23,894 nucleotides of DNA. Source: UBA8337 sp049889915. GTDB lineage: Bacteria; Pseudomonadota; Alphaproteobacteria; RS24. Under the pieces are notes generated by a model. That model had not been told where the DNA came from and ran no database searches. It saw only the letters and a list, made by a program, of their open reading frames with translations. Made by a program: the position numbers and the translations under genes. The DNA lies in contig JBMHCM010000059.1 in NCBI GenBank assembly GCA_049889915.1, positions 1 through 23,894 of the forward strand. Direction: 5' to 3'. Positions 15,087 to 23,669 of this stretch are shown one piece after another (position 1 is the first letter of the stretch; the number at the start of each line of letters is the position of its first letter).

Positions 15087-16235
15087 ATGACCCTCGATCC
15101 GGTTCAATTTGCTGCTGACCTCATTCGCTGTCCCTCCGTCACGCCGGCCGATGCTGGTGCTTTGGATGTGCTGCAAAACGCCCTACAAGAATTGGGCTTT
15201 GTTTGCACCCGTCTGCCGTTTGAGGAAGCCGGCACGGATCCGGTGGATAATCTCTATGCCCGACTGGGCACACAAGGGCCGCATATTTGTTTTGCCGGTC
15301 ACACCGATGTGGTGCCGGTGGGGGCGGAAGCCGACTGGCAGGTCGACCCGTTTGCCGGGGAAGTGCGCGAGCAATGTTTGTGGGGCCGCGGCGCGGCCGA
15401 TATGAAAGGCGCGATTGCCGCTTTTGTTGCCGCCATTGCGGCGCATCTTGCCGCGCATGGCCAACCGCAAGGCTCGATCTCGCTGCTGATTACCGGCGAT
15501 GAGGAAGGCCCCAGCATTAACGGCACGCGGAAAATGTTGGGCTGGCTGCAAGAGCAAGGCGAGATTATTGATGATTGCGTGGTCGGCGAGCCGACCAATC
15601 CGGACGTGCTGGGCGATATGATAAAAATCGGCCGTCGCGGTTCGGTGAATGGTGTGGTGACCGTCAATGGCACACAAGGCCATGTCGCCTACCCGCATTT
15701 GGCCGATAATCCGGTGCCGCAATTGGCCGCCATGATGACGGCGCTGGCGCAAGCCACATTGGATGACGGCACTGAGCATTTCCAACCCTCCAATTTGGAA
15801 GTCACCAGTTTCGATGTCGGCAATGCCACGACCAATGTCATTCCGGCGGCGGCCACGGCGCGCTTCAATATTCGCTATAATGACACATGGAATGCAGAGA
15901 CCATCAGCGCATGGATTAAGGCGCAATTGGACGCCGCACAAGGCGGCGCCGGTTATCAGCTTGAATTGTCGCATACCGGCGATTGCTTTTTGACCGAGCC
16001 GAACAGCTTTGTCGAAACTTTGAGCGCCGCCGTGGAAGAAGTGACCGGTCGCGCGCCGGTGTTGTCGACTTCCGGCGGCACATCAGATGCCCGTTTCATC
16101 AAGAATATTACCCGCGTTGTCGAATTTGGTCTGGTCGGCAAGACCATGCATAAGGTCGATGAACGCGTGCCGGTCGACGATATTCGCCAATTGGCGGTGA
16201 TTTACGAAAAACTGCTGGGCGGCTATTTCGCCTAA
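15087..16235 (+). CDS. dapE: Succinyl-diaminopimelate desuccinylase
   Basis: A 382-residue zinc peptidase-like (M20) enzyme that hydrolyses N-succinyl-LL-diaminopimelate to LL-diaminopimelate and succinate, two steps after DapD. Motifs are CFAGHTDVVPVG near residues 70-81 (His and Asp ligands), GRGAADMKGAIAAF near residues 100-113 (bridging Asp) and ITGDEEGPSINGT near residues 135-147 (catalytic Glu). GGTSDARF lies near the C-terminus and is followed by HKVDERVPVDDI. AGGAG lies just upstream of ATG 15087. Its stop codon overlaps the stop of the convergent truA gene. Confidence 0.97.
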   Translation: MTLDPVQFAADLIRCPSVTPADAGALDVLQNALQELGFVCTRLPFEEAGTDPVDNLYARLGTQGPHICFAGHTDVVPVGAEADWQVDPFAGEVREQCLWGRGAADMKGAIAAFVAAIAAHLAAHGQPQGSISLLITGDEEGPSINGTRKMLGWLQEQGEIIDDCVVGEPTNPDVLGDMIKIGRRGSVNGVVTVNGTQGHVAYPHLADNPVPQLAAMMTALAQATLDDGTEHFQPSNLEVTSFDVGNATTNVIPAAATARFNIRYNDTWNAETISAWIKAQLDAAQGGAGYQLELSHTGDCFLTEPNSFVETLSAAVEEVTGRAPVLSTSGGTSDARFIKNITRVVEFGLVGKTMHKVDERVPVDDIRQLAVIYEKLLGGYFA

Positions 16236-17014
16236 CGCGCTGAGGGCGCGACAAGCAACTCGGCCGGATAATCGACAGCCATAAAAGTCAGCCCGCAGGC
16301 CGGTGCCACTTGCGCACACGCCGCACGATCGCGCCCCTGCAAAGCGACTTTGGCATCATCCGGCGTCCATTTGCCGGTGCCGACCGCTTTCACCACACCG
16401 CTTAACGAACGCACTTGGTGATGCAAAAAAGACGGCGCCGAAGCACTGATAATCACCTCATCGCCCGCTTGTACAACCTGTAATGTGCTAAGCGTTTTGA
16501 CCGGCGACGCGGCTTGGCATTGAGCCGAGCGAAAGGTCGTAAAATCATGCTTGCCGACAAGATGCGCCGCCGCCGCCTGCATGGCCGCAAGGTCGAGCGG
16601 TTGCGGCACAAACCAAGCGCGGTCGCGATCCAGCGCCAAGGGCGCACGGCGGCCGATAATGCGGTATTGATAATGCCGCGCAAGAGCTGAAAACCGCGCA
16701 TCAAAATCGGCCAATGCCGGCACTGCCGCCAGCACCGCTACCGGCAGCGGCTTTAGATGAAAATTAACCCCCGCCATCACCTTATCGGCCGGCCAGTCTT
16801 GACCGTCGGCCATCGGTTCCAGGTCAATATGCGCCACTTGGCCGCGTGCATGCACACCGGTATCGGTGCGGCCGGCACCGAATACGGTGACCTTTTGGCC
16901 GCAAAATTTTTCAATCGCGTCAGAGAGCGCGTCTTGCACCGCGCCGCCGCCCTTTTGGCTTTGCCAGCCGATAAACGGCGTGCCGTCATATTCAATGGTC
17001 AGGCGATAGCGCAT
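16232..17014 (-). CDS. truA: tRNA pseudouridine(38-40) synthase
   Basis: A 260-residue TruA that makes pseudouridine at positions 38-40 of the tRNA anticodon arm. It opens with YRLTIEYDGTPFIGWQ. The catalytic aspartate is Asp51 in GAGRTDTGVHA, and FLHHQVRSLSG near residues 195-206 is the other strong family motif. Its start codon overlaps the fmt stop by one base (TGATG), consistent with coupled translation in a def-fmt-truA operon. Its 3' end meets dapE head-on with a four-base overlap. Confidence 0.96.
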   Translation of the reverse strand: MRYRLTIEYDGTPFIGWQSQKGGGAVQDALSDAIEKFCGQKVTVFGAGRTDTGVHARGQVAHIDLEPMADGQDWPADKVMAGVNFHLKPLPVAVLAAVPALADFDARFSALARHYQYRIIGRRAPLALDRDRAWFVPQPLDLAAMQAAAAHLVGKHDFTTFRSAQCQAASPVKTLSTLQVVQAGDEVIISASAPSFLHHQVRSLSGVVKAVGTGKWTPDDAKVALQGRDRAACAQVAPACGLTFMAVDYPAELLVAPSAR

Positions 17015-17949
17015 CAGACGGCCTGCCCGGCCTCAAGGCCCCGCCCGCGCATGAAATCCTCGGCCGCCATGGCCGGTTTGCCGGCTTTTTGCACGCGCAG
17101 CAATTGTAGCCCGCCTTGGCCGCAATAAATTACCGCGCCATTGCCGACAGTGGCGGCGGCCACCGTGCCGGTCGGGCCAGTGGCCTCTATGGCGCGCGCT
17201 TGCAGCACTTTAATGCGGCTGCCATTGACCTCAAACCATGCGCCGGGAAATGGCGACAGGCCGCGAATATGGCAATCCAAATCATCGGCGCTTTTGGTGA
17301 AATCGAGCTTGGCTTCCGCCTTATCGATTTTCTCGGCATAAGTGATACCGGCCTCGGCTTGCGCGGTCGGCGTTAATGTTTCGGCCGCGACCAAAGCGGC
17401 CGTGATGGCCTCTGCGCCCAATTGCGCCAATTTATCGTGCAGGCTGGCCGCCGTATCATGATCGGCAATCGACAGGCGTTTTTCCAACAGCACCGGCCCG
17501 GTATCGAGACCGGCCTGCATTTGCATAATCGCCACGCCGGTCTCCGCATCACCGGCCATAATGGCGCGTTGAATGGGGGCGGCGCCGCGCCAGCGCGGCA
17601 GCAAAGAGGCATGAATATTCCAGCAGCCGAGCCGCGGCACATCCAAAAACGCTTGCGGCAAAATCATGCCATAGGCAACGACAATGGCGAGGTCGGGTTT
17701 GAGCGCGCGAAACGCTTGCAAAGCGGCCTCGTCCTTCAGGCCGGTCGGCGTGAGAACGTCAATCCCCGCCGCTTCGGCCGCTTGCTGCACCGGTGCCTTG
17801 ACCAGCTTCATGCCACGCCCTTGCTTGGCCGGGGGCCGCGCATAAGCGGCGATAATTTCATGGCCATCGGTTTGCGCAAAATCCTGCACGGCGGCAAACG
17901 CGGTGGCCGCGAAATCCGGTGTTCCCATGAAGACAATGCGCAGGCCCAT
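17014..17949 (-). CDS. fmt: Methionyl-tRNA formyltransferase
   Basis: A 311-residue enzyme that formylates initiator Met-tRNA with 10-formyl-tetrahydrofolate. It opens LRIVFMGTPDFAATAF. The catalytic Asn and His lie in CWNIHASLLPRWRGAAP near residues 104-120 and the Asp in GLDTGPVL near residue 147. The loop PPAKQGRGMKL near residue 40 matches the tRNA-contacting insertion. The C-terminal OB-like domain starts near residue 210. It lies nine bases after def, the enzyme that later removes the formyl group, and overlaps truA by one base. Confidence 0.97.
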   Translation of the reverse strand: MGLRIVFMGTPDFAATAFAAVQDFAQTDGHEIIAAYARPPAKQGRGMKLVKAPVQQAAEAAGIDVLTPTGLKDEAALQAFRALKPDLAIVVAYGMILPQAFLDVPRLGCWNIHASLLPRWRGAAPIQRAIMAGDAETGVAIMQMQAGLDTGPVLLEKRLSIADHDTAASLHDKLAQLGAEAITAALVAAETLTPTAQAEAGITYAEKIDKAEAKLDFTKSADDLDCHIRGLSPFPGAWFEVNGSRIKVLQARAIEATGPTGTVAAATVGNGAVIYCGQGGLQLLRVQKAGKPAMAAEDFMRGRGLEAGQAV

Positions 17950-17958
17950 GGGTCGCCC

Positions 17959-18528
17959 CTAGCGCGCCGCAGCGGCGTCGCGTTCAGCCTTGCGGATTTT
18001 CTTCAGCACCATTTGCCGTTTCAGGCGTGATAAATGGTCGAGAAACACAATGCCGTTCAAATGATCCATTTCGTGTTGGATGCAGGTCGCCAACAGCCCG
18101 TCGCAAGCCAGTTCTTGCTCTTGGCCGTCATAGTCGAGAAATTTGACGCGGCATTCGGCGGGGCGTTCGACATCGTCAAAAAAGCCGGGCACGGACAGGC
18201 AGCCTTCTTGATAATTATTCATCTCTTCCGAGGTCCAGACAATTTCCGGATTGACGAAAAAACGCGGTCCTTCATCGGCCAGCGGATCGTCCGCCGCTTC
18301 GGTCTGTTCCTCAGCTTCCTCTTCCGGCTGCTTGCCCTTCAAATCCATGACAATCACCCGCTCGGGCACGCCGACCTGAATGGCAGCAAGGCCGATGCCA
18401 TTGGCGTCATACATGGTTTCCAGCATGTCATCCATCAGCGCCCGCGTGGCATCGCTTACCGCCGCCACCGGTTGGGAGATTTGTTTCAGCCGCTTATCCG
18501 GCACTTCAATAATGTCACGTATCGCCAT
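17959..18528 (-). CDS. def: Peptide deformylase
   Basis: A 189-residue metallo-deformylase removing formyl from nascent N-terminal methionine. Motif 1 is GIGLAAIQVG, motif 2 EGCLSVPG (metal-binding Cys) and motif 3 QHEMDHLNG (two metal His and catalytic Glu), all intact. ATG 18528 (MAIRDIIEVPDKRL) gives the standard N-terminus; a longer in-frame start at 18588 adds 20 residues without homology. An acidic insert of about 20 residues (EEEAEEQTEAADDPLADE) lies between VMDLKG and the RFFVNPEI strand. It is longer than in typical deformylases. It is first gene of def-fmt-truA and diverges from rmuC. Confidence 0.95.
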   Translation of the reverse strand: MAIRDIIEVPDKRLKQISQPVAAVSDATRALMDDMLETMYDANGIGLAAIQVGVPERVIVMDLKGKQPEEEAEEQTEAADDPLADEGPRFFVNPEIVWTSEEMNNYQEGCLSVPGFFDDVERPAECRVKFLDYDGQEQELACDGLLATCIQHEMDHLNGIVFLDHLSRLKRQMVLKKIRKAERDAAAAR

Positions 18529-18597
18529 CGCTTTGAGATACGCAATGCAGGCCAGAGCGTCAAGCATGCGGCGGGCGAATCGGCACATTATGCGGCC

Positions 18598-19713
18598 ATG
18601 GACTATCTTCTCTATCTGCTTATCGGCGCGATTGGTTTAGCGCTTGGGCTTGGCGTGGCCTGGCGGCGCGGCGCGGCGGCCGATGACGGGCAACAGGCAG
18701 CGCAAGCCGCACAGGCGCAGCACGCGCTTTTGGCGCAATTGGACGCCATGCGGCAAGAGCAAAACCAACTGACCGGTCGGCTGGCCAGCCTGACCGAAAC
18801 ACAAGAACGCACCCGCACTGAATTGGCCCGCACGCTGCACGAACAGCTCGGCCAAGTGACCAAAAACGTCACCGATAATCTGACCCATAGCCGGGAAAAA
18901 ACCGATAAATCGCTGGGCGAATTGGGGGCGCGTTTGTCGGTGATTGATGCGGCGCAAAAGCAAATCACCGAATTGTCCGGCCAAGTGGTCGAATTGCAGC
19001 ATATTCTCGACAATAAACAAGCGCGCGGCGCGTTTGGCGAAGCGCAATTAAACGATATCGTCATGGATGGCCTGCCCGACAGTGCCTATGCGCTGCAACA
19101 CACATTATCCAACGGCAAACGGGCCGACTGTCTTATCCGTCTGCCCAATCCGCCCGGGCCGGTTGTGGTGGACAGCAAGTTTCCGCTGGAGGCTTATCAA
19201 GCCTTGCGCAGTGCCGAGACCGAAGACGCCGGGCGCCTTGCTTTGCGGCAAATGCGTGACGACACGCTGAAACACGCCAAAGACATTGCCGGTAAATATA
19301 TCCTGCCTGGCGAGACAGCCGATGCAGCACTGATGTTTTTGCCGTCGGAGAGTATTTTTTCCGAATTGCATTTGCGGCTGCCCGATGTGGTGGAGAAATG
19401 CCGCAGCATGCGCGTCTATCCGGTCTCGCCCAACACAATGGCGCTGACACTGACCCCGGTGCGGGCCATTATGCGCGATGTAAAAATGCGCGAACAGGCC
19501 GGGCTTATTCAGCAAGAAGTGCATACGCTGCTGGATGATGTCGGTCGCCTGAATGAGCGGGTTGCCAAGCTACGCACGCATTTTGAGCAGGCCGATAAGG
19601 ATATTGATCAGATCGAAACGTCGAGCCGCAAAATCACTTCACGCGGCGAGAAAATCACCTCGCTGGAAGTAGCCGATAGCAAAGGCGACACACAAGCCAA
19701 TCTGCTCGACTGA
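18598..19713 (+). CDS. rmuC: DNA recombination protein RmuC
   Basis: A 371-residue RmuC homologue, implicated in limiting inversions and recombination at short repeats. It has an N-terminal membrane anchor (MDYLLYLLIGAIGLALGLGV) and a long Gln/Ala-rich coiled coil (about residues 25-135). The RmuC nuclease-like domain follows, with RGAFGEAQL, VVVDSKFPLEAYQAL, FLPSESIFSEL and PVSPNTMALTL. A final coiled coil ends the protein. I chose ATG 18598 because it starts the membrane anchor; the frame is open further upstream only as the antisense of def. The divergent gap to def is 69 bases and must hold both promoters. Confidence 0.93.
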   Translation: MDYLLYLLIGAIGLALGLGVAWRRGAAADDGQQAAQAAQAQHALLAQLDAMRQEQNQLTGRLASLTETQERTRTELARTLHEQLGQVTKNVTDNLTHSREKTDKSLGELGARLSVIDAAQKQITELSGQVVELQHILDNKQARGAFGEAQLNDIVMDGLPDSAYALQHTLSNGKRADCLIRLPNPPGPVVVDSKFPLEAYQALRSAETEDAGRLALRQMRDDTLKHAKDIAGKYILPGETADAALMFLPSESIFSELHLRLPDVVEKCRSMRVYPVSPNTMALTLTPVRAIMRDVKMREQAGLIQQEVHTLLDDVGRLNERVAKLRTHFEQADKDIDQIETSSRKITSRGEKITSLEVADSKGDTQANLLD

Positions 19714-19744
19714 GCGTCAGCGTCTTGATGTCACCGGTTCAAAT

Positions 19745-20332
19745 TCATCGTCTGGATTTCATGGCCGCCAGCAGCGTGCCGTCATCAAGATAATCCAACT
19801 CACCACCGACCGGCACACCATGCGCCAAACGGGTAATGGTCAGCGGCGTGTCGGCCAGCATATCGGTGATGTAATGCGCTGTGCTTTGCCCTTCCACCGT
19901 GGCATTGGTGGCAAGAATAATCTCCGTAACCTGCGGAGCCGCACAACGGTCTCGCAAAGCGGTCAGATTAAGCTCTTCCGGACCAATGCCGTCGAGCGCC
20001 GACAATGTGCCGCCCAGCACGTGATAGCGGCCCTTAACGGCTTGCGCGCGTTCCAACGCCCATAAGTCACCGACATCCTCAACCACGCACAGCACACTGT
20101 CATCGCGGCGCGGGTCGGCGCAAATCGTGCACGGGTCAGAGGTATCAATATTGCCGCATGTGCCGCAGGTGACGATATTGTCGCGCGCCACGGCCAGCGC
20201 ATCGGAGAGCGGATTAAGCAGCGTGTCGCGTTTGCGCATCAGCTGCAAAACGGCACGGCGCGCCGAGCGTGGCCCCAGCCCCGGCAAGCGCGCAAGAATT
20301 TTCACCAGCGCTTCAATTTCCGGTCCGGCCAT
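19745..20332 (-). CDS. recR: Recombination mediator protein RecR
   Basis: A 195-residue RecR. It has an N-terminal helix-hairpin-helix (LARLPGLGPRSARRAVLQLM) and a zinc finger with Cys-x2-Cys and Cys-x2-Cys (CGTCGNIDTSDPCTIC, near residues 56-71). A Toprim domain (LCVVEDVGDLWALE; LATNATVEGQSTAHYI) and the C-terminal ITRLAHGVPVGGELDYLD signature follow. It acts with RecO and RecF in RecA loading at gaps. The start overlaps the dnaX stop by one base (TAATG), so it is translationally coupled to the clamp loader gene. The small ybaB/ebfC gene that often separates them is missing. Confidence 0.97.
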   Translation of the reverse strand: MAGPEIEALVKILARLPGLGPRSARRAVLQLMRKRDTLLNPLSDALAVARDNIVTCGTCGNIDTSDPCTICADPRRDDSVLCVVEDVGDLWALERAQAVKGRYHVLGGTLSALDGIGPEELNLTALRDRCAAPQVTEIILATNATVEGQSTAHYITDMLADTPLTITRLAHGVPVGGELDYLDDGTLLAAMKSRR

Positions 20333-22353
20333 TAAGCGTCGTCACCTTCGCCATCGGCTTCACCAATGCCATCCGCATCGGTGGCGGTCGGTACATCACC
20401 GGCGAAATCACCGGCGAAATCATTAACCGACAGAATCTCAGCACCCGGAAAAGCGGCCAATGCGGCCTGCACATGCGGGTCTTGTCGGGCCGCTTCCTCG
20501 CGTTGTTCAGCGGCGCTGCGCTTCAGCGAGCCAAGCGTTGCGGCACCGGCTTCTTTCGACAGCGAGACCACCCAATTTTGCCCCGTCCATTCGCGCAATT
20601 TGCGTGTCAAATCTTGCGCCGGGTTTTCCCGTCCCTCGGCCAAGCGCAATTCTATGCGCCCGGCCCGGTCGGCCGTGGCGGTTTCAAACGACACCAAATG
20701 AACATTATTCTCCAGCGCGTGTTTTAGGCCGATATCGCGCTTATCGGCGGCCAAATCGACCACTGCCTGAAAGTTTTGCAAGACCGGCACGACGAGCTGC
20801 ACAACCGGCGCGGCTTGCGTCATGGTTGCCCCCCCATTTGGCCCCCCATTTGGCCCGCCAACCGGTGCACCGCCCTGTAATGTGCTGCTTGCCATAGCGG
20901 GTGCGCCACCCATAGAAGCGGTCGGGCCGCCATGCGGGGCTGTTAGCGCGGCGCCCGATGCAGGCCCAGATGCAGATGCCGAAGTCGGATTTACGGCAGC
21001 GCTGTCGAACTTCTTAATCAGCTCATCCGGGGTCGGCGCATCGGCCAAATGGGCCAAACGAATAAGCACCATTTCAGCGGCCGCTTTGGCGTTCATCGCT
21101 TTATTGACCTCTTCATGACCGGCCAACAGGCCTTGCCAGAGCCGCGACAAAATACGGGTCGATAATTTTTCCGCCGCTTCTTGGCCGCGACTGCTCAAGG
21201 CGGCCGAAAAGGCAATATCTTCTTGCGCGGCGGCAACAAACTTCAGCCGTGTCAGCCAATGCGTCAGTTCGGCCAAGTCAGCCAAAATGACCGCCGGATC
21301 GGCGCCCATTGCATATTGCGTGTCAAACTCATCCAAGGCGGCACTGACATTGCCCTGCATCAGCAAATCAAACAGGTCGAAAATCCGTCCGCGATCGGCC
21401 AGACCCAAAAGCGAGCGCATGACTTCTTCCGACAAATCGGTCGCCTCATCCATATGCGGCCCATCCGAGTGCGCCAGCGCCCGGTCAAGCAGTGACAGGC
21501 CGTCACGGGCCGAGCCATCGGCGGCGCGGGCAATGAGTTGCAGCGCGCTGTCGGGCATCTTGACCTGCTCGGCTTGGCATACTCTGGCGAGCAGTTTCTG
21601 CGTGTCTTCCATGGTCAAACGACGCAGGTCAAAACGCTGGCAGCGGGACAGAACGGTGACCGGCACTTGGCGGATTTCAGTGGTGGCAAAAATAAATTTT
21701 ACATGCGCCGGCGGCTCTTCGAGTGTCTTCAGCAGCCCGTTAAAGGCGGCTTTCGACAACATGTGCACCTCGTCAATAATATAGACTTTGAAACGCGCCG
21801 AGGCGGGCGCATAGCGGACATTCTCAATAATCTCACGAATATCGCCAATGCCGGTGCGCGAGGCAGCATCCATCTCAATGACGTCGACATGGCTACCTTC
21901 CATAATGGCGGCGCAATGGGTGCCGTTTTCGGCCAGCGCCATGCTGGGGCTGTCTTGCCCGTCCGTATGATAATTTAGGGCGCGGGCCAGAATGCGCGCG
22001 GTTGTGGTTTTACCGACACCGCGCACACCGGTCAGCATGAAGGCATGGGCGATGCGGCCGCTGTCAAAAGCATTGCGCAGCGTCTGCACCATCGCCTCTT
22101 GGCCGATCAAATCATCGAAATTGCGAGGCCGATATTTGCGCGCCAGCACTTTATAGCTGTCGCCCTGCTTATCAGATTGCCCACTAGATTGCCCATCCGC
22201 TGAGGCGTCGACCTGATTGTCGCTATCGGCCTCAGCCAGCATGTCAAAGCCGGGTGCCTCGTCAGAAAATTCCGGTGCTTGCTGCGCATCTTCCGGCAGG
22301 CCATCTTGCTCACTATTTTCTGAAGGCGGGTCTGATGGGGTGTCAGAAGTCAT
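20332..22353 (-). CDS. dnaX: DNA polymerase III subunit gamma/tau
   Basis: A 673-residue clamp-loader ATPase. The AAA+ region starts near residue 67 (YKVLARKYRPRNFDDLIGQ). Walker A is GVRGVGKTTTAR near 109-120, Walker B IIDEVHMLS, and the SRC motif LSRCQRFDLRR follows. In the zinc module only one Cys remains (NGTHCAAIM), as in several alphaproteobacterial relatives. The first 66 residues are an acidic, low-complexity extension rich in Ser, Asp, Glu and Gln. A Gly/Pro/Ala-rich linker near residues 460-525 leads to a tau-like C-terminal domain and an acidic tail. Two 12-base tandem repeats lie inside the gene (PNGG and FAGD units). I see no programmed frameshift site. Confidence 0.95.
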   Translation of the reverse strand: MTSDTPSDPPSENSEQDGLPEDAQQAPEFSDEAPGFDMLAEADSDNQVDASADGQSSGQSDKQGDSYKVLARKYRPRNFDDLIGQEAMVQTLRNAFDSGRIAHAFMLTGVRGVGKTTTARILARALNYHTDGQDSPSMALAENGTHCAAIMEGSHVDVIEMDAASRTGIGDIREIIENVRYAPASARFKVYIIDEVHMLSKAAFNGLLKTLEEPPAHVKFIFATTEIRQVPVTVLSRCQRFDLRRLTMEDTQKLLARVCQAEQVKMPDSALQLIARAADGSARDGLSLLDRALAHSDGPHMDEATDLSEEVMRSLLGLADRGRIFDLFDLLMQGNVSAALDEFDTQYAMGADPAVILADLAELTHWLTRLKFVAAAQEDIAFSAALSSRGQEAAEKLSTRILSRLWQGLLAGHEEVNKAMNAKAAAEMVLIRLAHLADAPTPDELIKKFDSAAVNPTSASASGPASGAALTAPHGGPTASMGGAPAMASSTLQGGAPVGGPNGGPNGGATMTQAAPVVQLVVPVLQNFQAVVDLAADKRDIGLKHALENNVHLVSFETATADRAGRIELRLAEGRENPAQDLTRKLREWTGQNWVVSLSKEAGAATLGSLKRSAAEQREEAARQDPHVQAALAAFPGAEILSVNDFAGDFAGDVPTATDADGIGEADGEGDDA
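20830..20853. repeat. 12-base tandem repeat inside dnaX linker
   Basis: CCCCCCATTTGG is repeated perfectly twice (20830-20841 and 20842-20853) and encodes a doubled PNGG in the Gly/Pro-rich linker. It keeps frame, as expected for a tolerated slippage event. Confidence 0.8.
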
Positions 22354-22379
22354 TTTCGGCTCAACTGATATCGGCGCGC

Positions 22380-22408
22380 CTTAAAGCTCAACCGAAGGCT
22401 TTCGTAAA
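22380..22408 (-). promoter_or_regulatory. Possible dnaX promoter
   Basis: On the minus strand TTTACG (22408-22403) and TTTAAG (22385-22380) are 17 bases apart in the gap between ffs and dnaX. The match to consensus is modest. Confidence 0.25.
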
Positions 22409-22466
22409 CACTTTGCGTCAATCGCCTGCCGCCTGTGGCTTTTACAATGCGCCTGCGGAGCGAAAA

Positions 22467-22570
22467 GGGTGAGAGACTGGACAGGCAACCCGCACCGAAC
22501 TCGTTAGGGCTGCTTCCTCTCGGATCTGACCCGGTTGGCGAGGGATGCGTCTGCCGCCAGCCTCTCACCT
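22467..22570 (-). ncRNA. ffs: Signal recognition particle RNA (4.5S-type, small bacterial)
   Basis: The minus strand carries the conserved SRP domain IV: GGGTCAGATCCGAGAGG followed by AAGCAGCCCTAA (about 22503-22532). This includes the GGTCAG asymmetric loop and the AGCAGCC strand that bind Ffh. The ends pair as a long terminal helix: GGTGAGAG (22569-22562) with CTCTCACC (22475-22468), then CTGG with CCAG. The estimated length is about 104 bases. The 3' end runs into CCCTTTTCG, a weak terminator-like T run. The ends are estimated from pairing and may be off by a few bases. Confidence 0.95.
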
Positions 22571-22572
22571 TC

Positions 22573-22600
22573 TTTATAGCAGAGCGGAAAAGACTGACCA
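22573..22600 (-). promoter_or_regulatory. Putative ffs promoter
   Basis: On the minus strand TATAAA (22578-22573) lies a few bases before the SRP RNA 5' end, with TGGTCA (22600-22595) 16 bases upstream. The -10 box is a good match and the -35 box matches four of six bases. Confidence 0.5.
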
Positions 22601-22719
22601 GCCCTGAAAACAAAAGCGCGGCAAAATTCTGGGGATGCAAAAACCCGCCATTTTGCCGCGAGGCTTGCCAGTCACCCGACGCCATGGCAGGCTGGCGCCA
22701 AAGTTGAAGGAGCGTTCGT

Positions 22720-23661
22720 ATGGCCTTGCCGGAAAATCCCATCATGTTCACCAATAACCCGCTGGACCGCGCCGGTCACAGCCGTGGCAATCCGGATTGG
22801 CTGGCCGCCCGTTTGGCCGAAGAGACCGCCCTTTTTGTGCCGCTCTGGCACTTGCAGCCCTTGGTTTTGCCGGAATTACAGCCCGGCGATGGCCGCGATG
22901 TCGGCTGGTTGCCGCGCGCCGCTTTTGCCGAGGCCTGGCCGCAAAATGCCGAGCCGCTCTTTCTGGGTCTCAACCGCCGCGGCAAACCGCTTTTTGCCGT
23001 CGACATCAGCCATATGAGCGCGCCAGAAGATATCGGCCCGTTTAAGGGCATGGGGCAATTTGAAGATTTGCGCGCGCTGGCCGCAGCCGGTGACATGCCG
23101 CGCAGCGAATTGGCCATTTTGGCACAAGCCAAAGCGATGCTGGATTGGAATTTACGGCACATGTTTTGCGCCCAATGTGGCGGTGCTACGGCAGCGGCGG
23201 AAGGCGGCTATAAACGCAAATGCGGACAATGCGAAGCGGAACATTTTCCGCGCACCGATCCGGTGGTCATTATGTTGGCCATTCACGGCGATGATTGCCT
23301 ATTGGGGCGCCAGCGCGGCTGGCCGGACGGCATGCTGAGCGCCCTGGCCGGTTTTATGGAACCGGGCGAGTCGATTGAAGAGGCCGTGGCCCGTGAATTG
23401 CAGGAAGAAGCCGGTCTGGAAATATCCTCGGTTCGCTATATCGGCACCCAGCCTTGGCCGTTTCCCAGCTCATTGATGATCGGCTGTCTGGCGGAAGCCA
23501 GCAATCGCGACATCAGTGTCGATGAGGTGGAGTTGGAAGAAGCGCGCTGGGTATCGCGGGCCGACATTATTTCATCGCTGGCCGGGCAAGGGCCGTTAGG
23601 CGTGCCGCCGGAAATGGCGATTGCGCGACAATTGATTGAGGCATTCGCCGAAGGCGCGTGA
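22720..23661 (+). CDS. nudC: NAD(+) diphosphatase / NADH pyrophosphatase NudC
   Basis: A 313-residue Nudix hydrolase. Its N-terminal variable domain is followed by a four-cysteine zinc ribbon (FCAQCGG near residue 148; CGQCEAEHFPRTDP near residue 168). The Nudix box GFMEPGESIEEAVARELQEE continues AGL (near residues 211-233), and the NudC signature TQPWPFPSSLMIG follows. NudC splits NAD(H) into NMN(H) and AMP and also removes NAD caps from RNA. ATG 22720 has AAGGAG seven bases upstream; a second in-frame ATG at 22744 is less likely. It is divergent from ffs and convergent with pheA. Confidence 0.95.
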   Translation: MALPENPIMFTNNPLDRAGHSRGNPDWLAARLAEETALFVPLWHLQPLVLPELQPGDGRDVGWLPRAAFAEAWPQNAEPLFLGLNRRGKPLFAVDISHMSAPEDIGPFKGMGQFEDLRALAAAGDMPRSELAILAQAKAMLDWNLRHMFCAQCGGATAAAEGGYKRKCGQCEAEHFPRTDPVVIMLAIHGDDCLLGRQRGWPDGMLSALAGFMEPGESIEEAVARELQEEAGLEISSVRYIGTQPWPFPSSLMIGCLAEASNRDISVDEVELEEARWVSRADIISSLAGQGPLGVPPEMAIARQLIEAFAEGA

Positions 23662-23669
23662 GCCTCTGT

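Noticed and set aside
18034..18597. Upstream extension of rmuC to 18034
   Set aside because: That region is antisense of def; the membrane anchor expected at the RmuC N-terminus starts at 18598.
20332..22353. Programmed frameshift producing a short gamma form of DnaX
   Set aside because: No A-rich slippery heptamer followed by a stem was found in the coding strand near the expected position.
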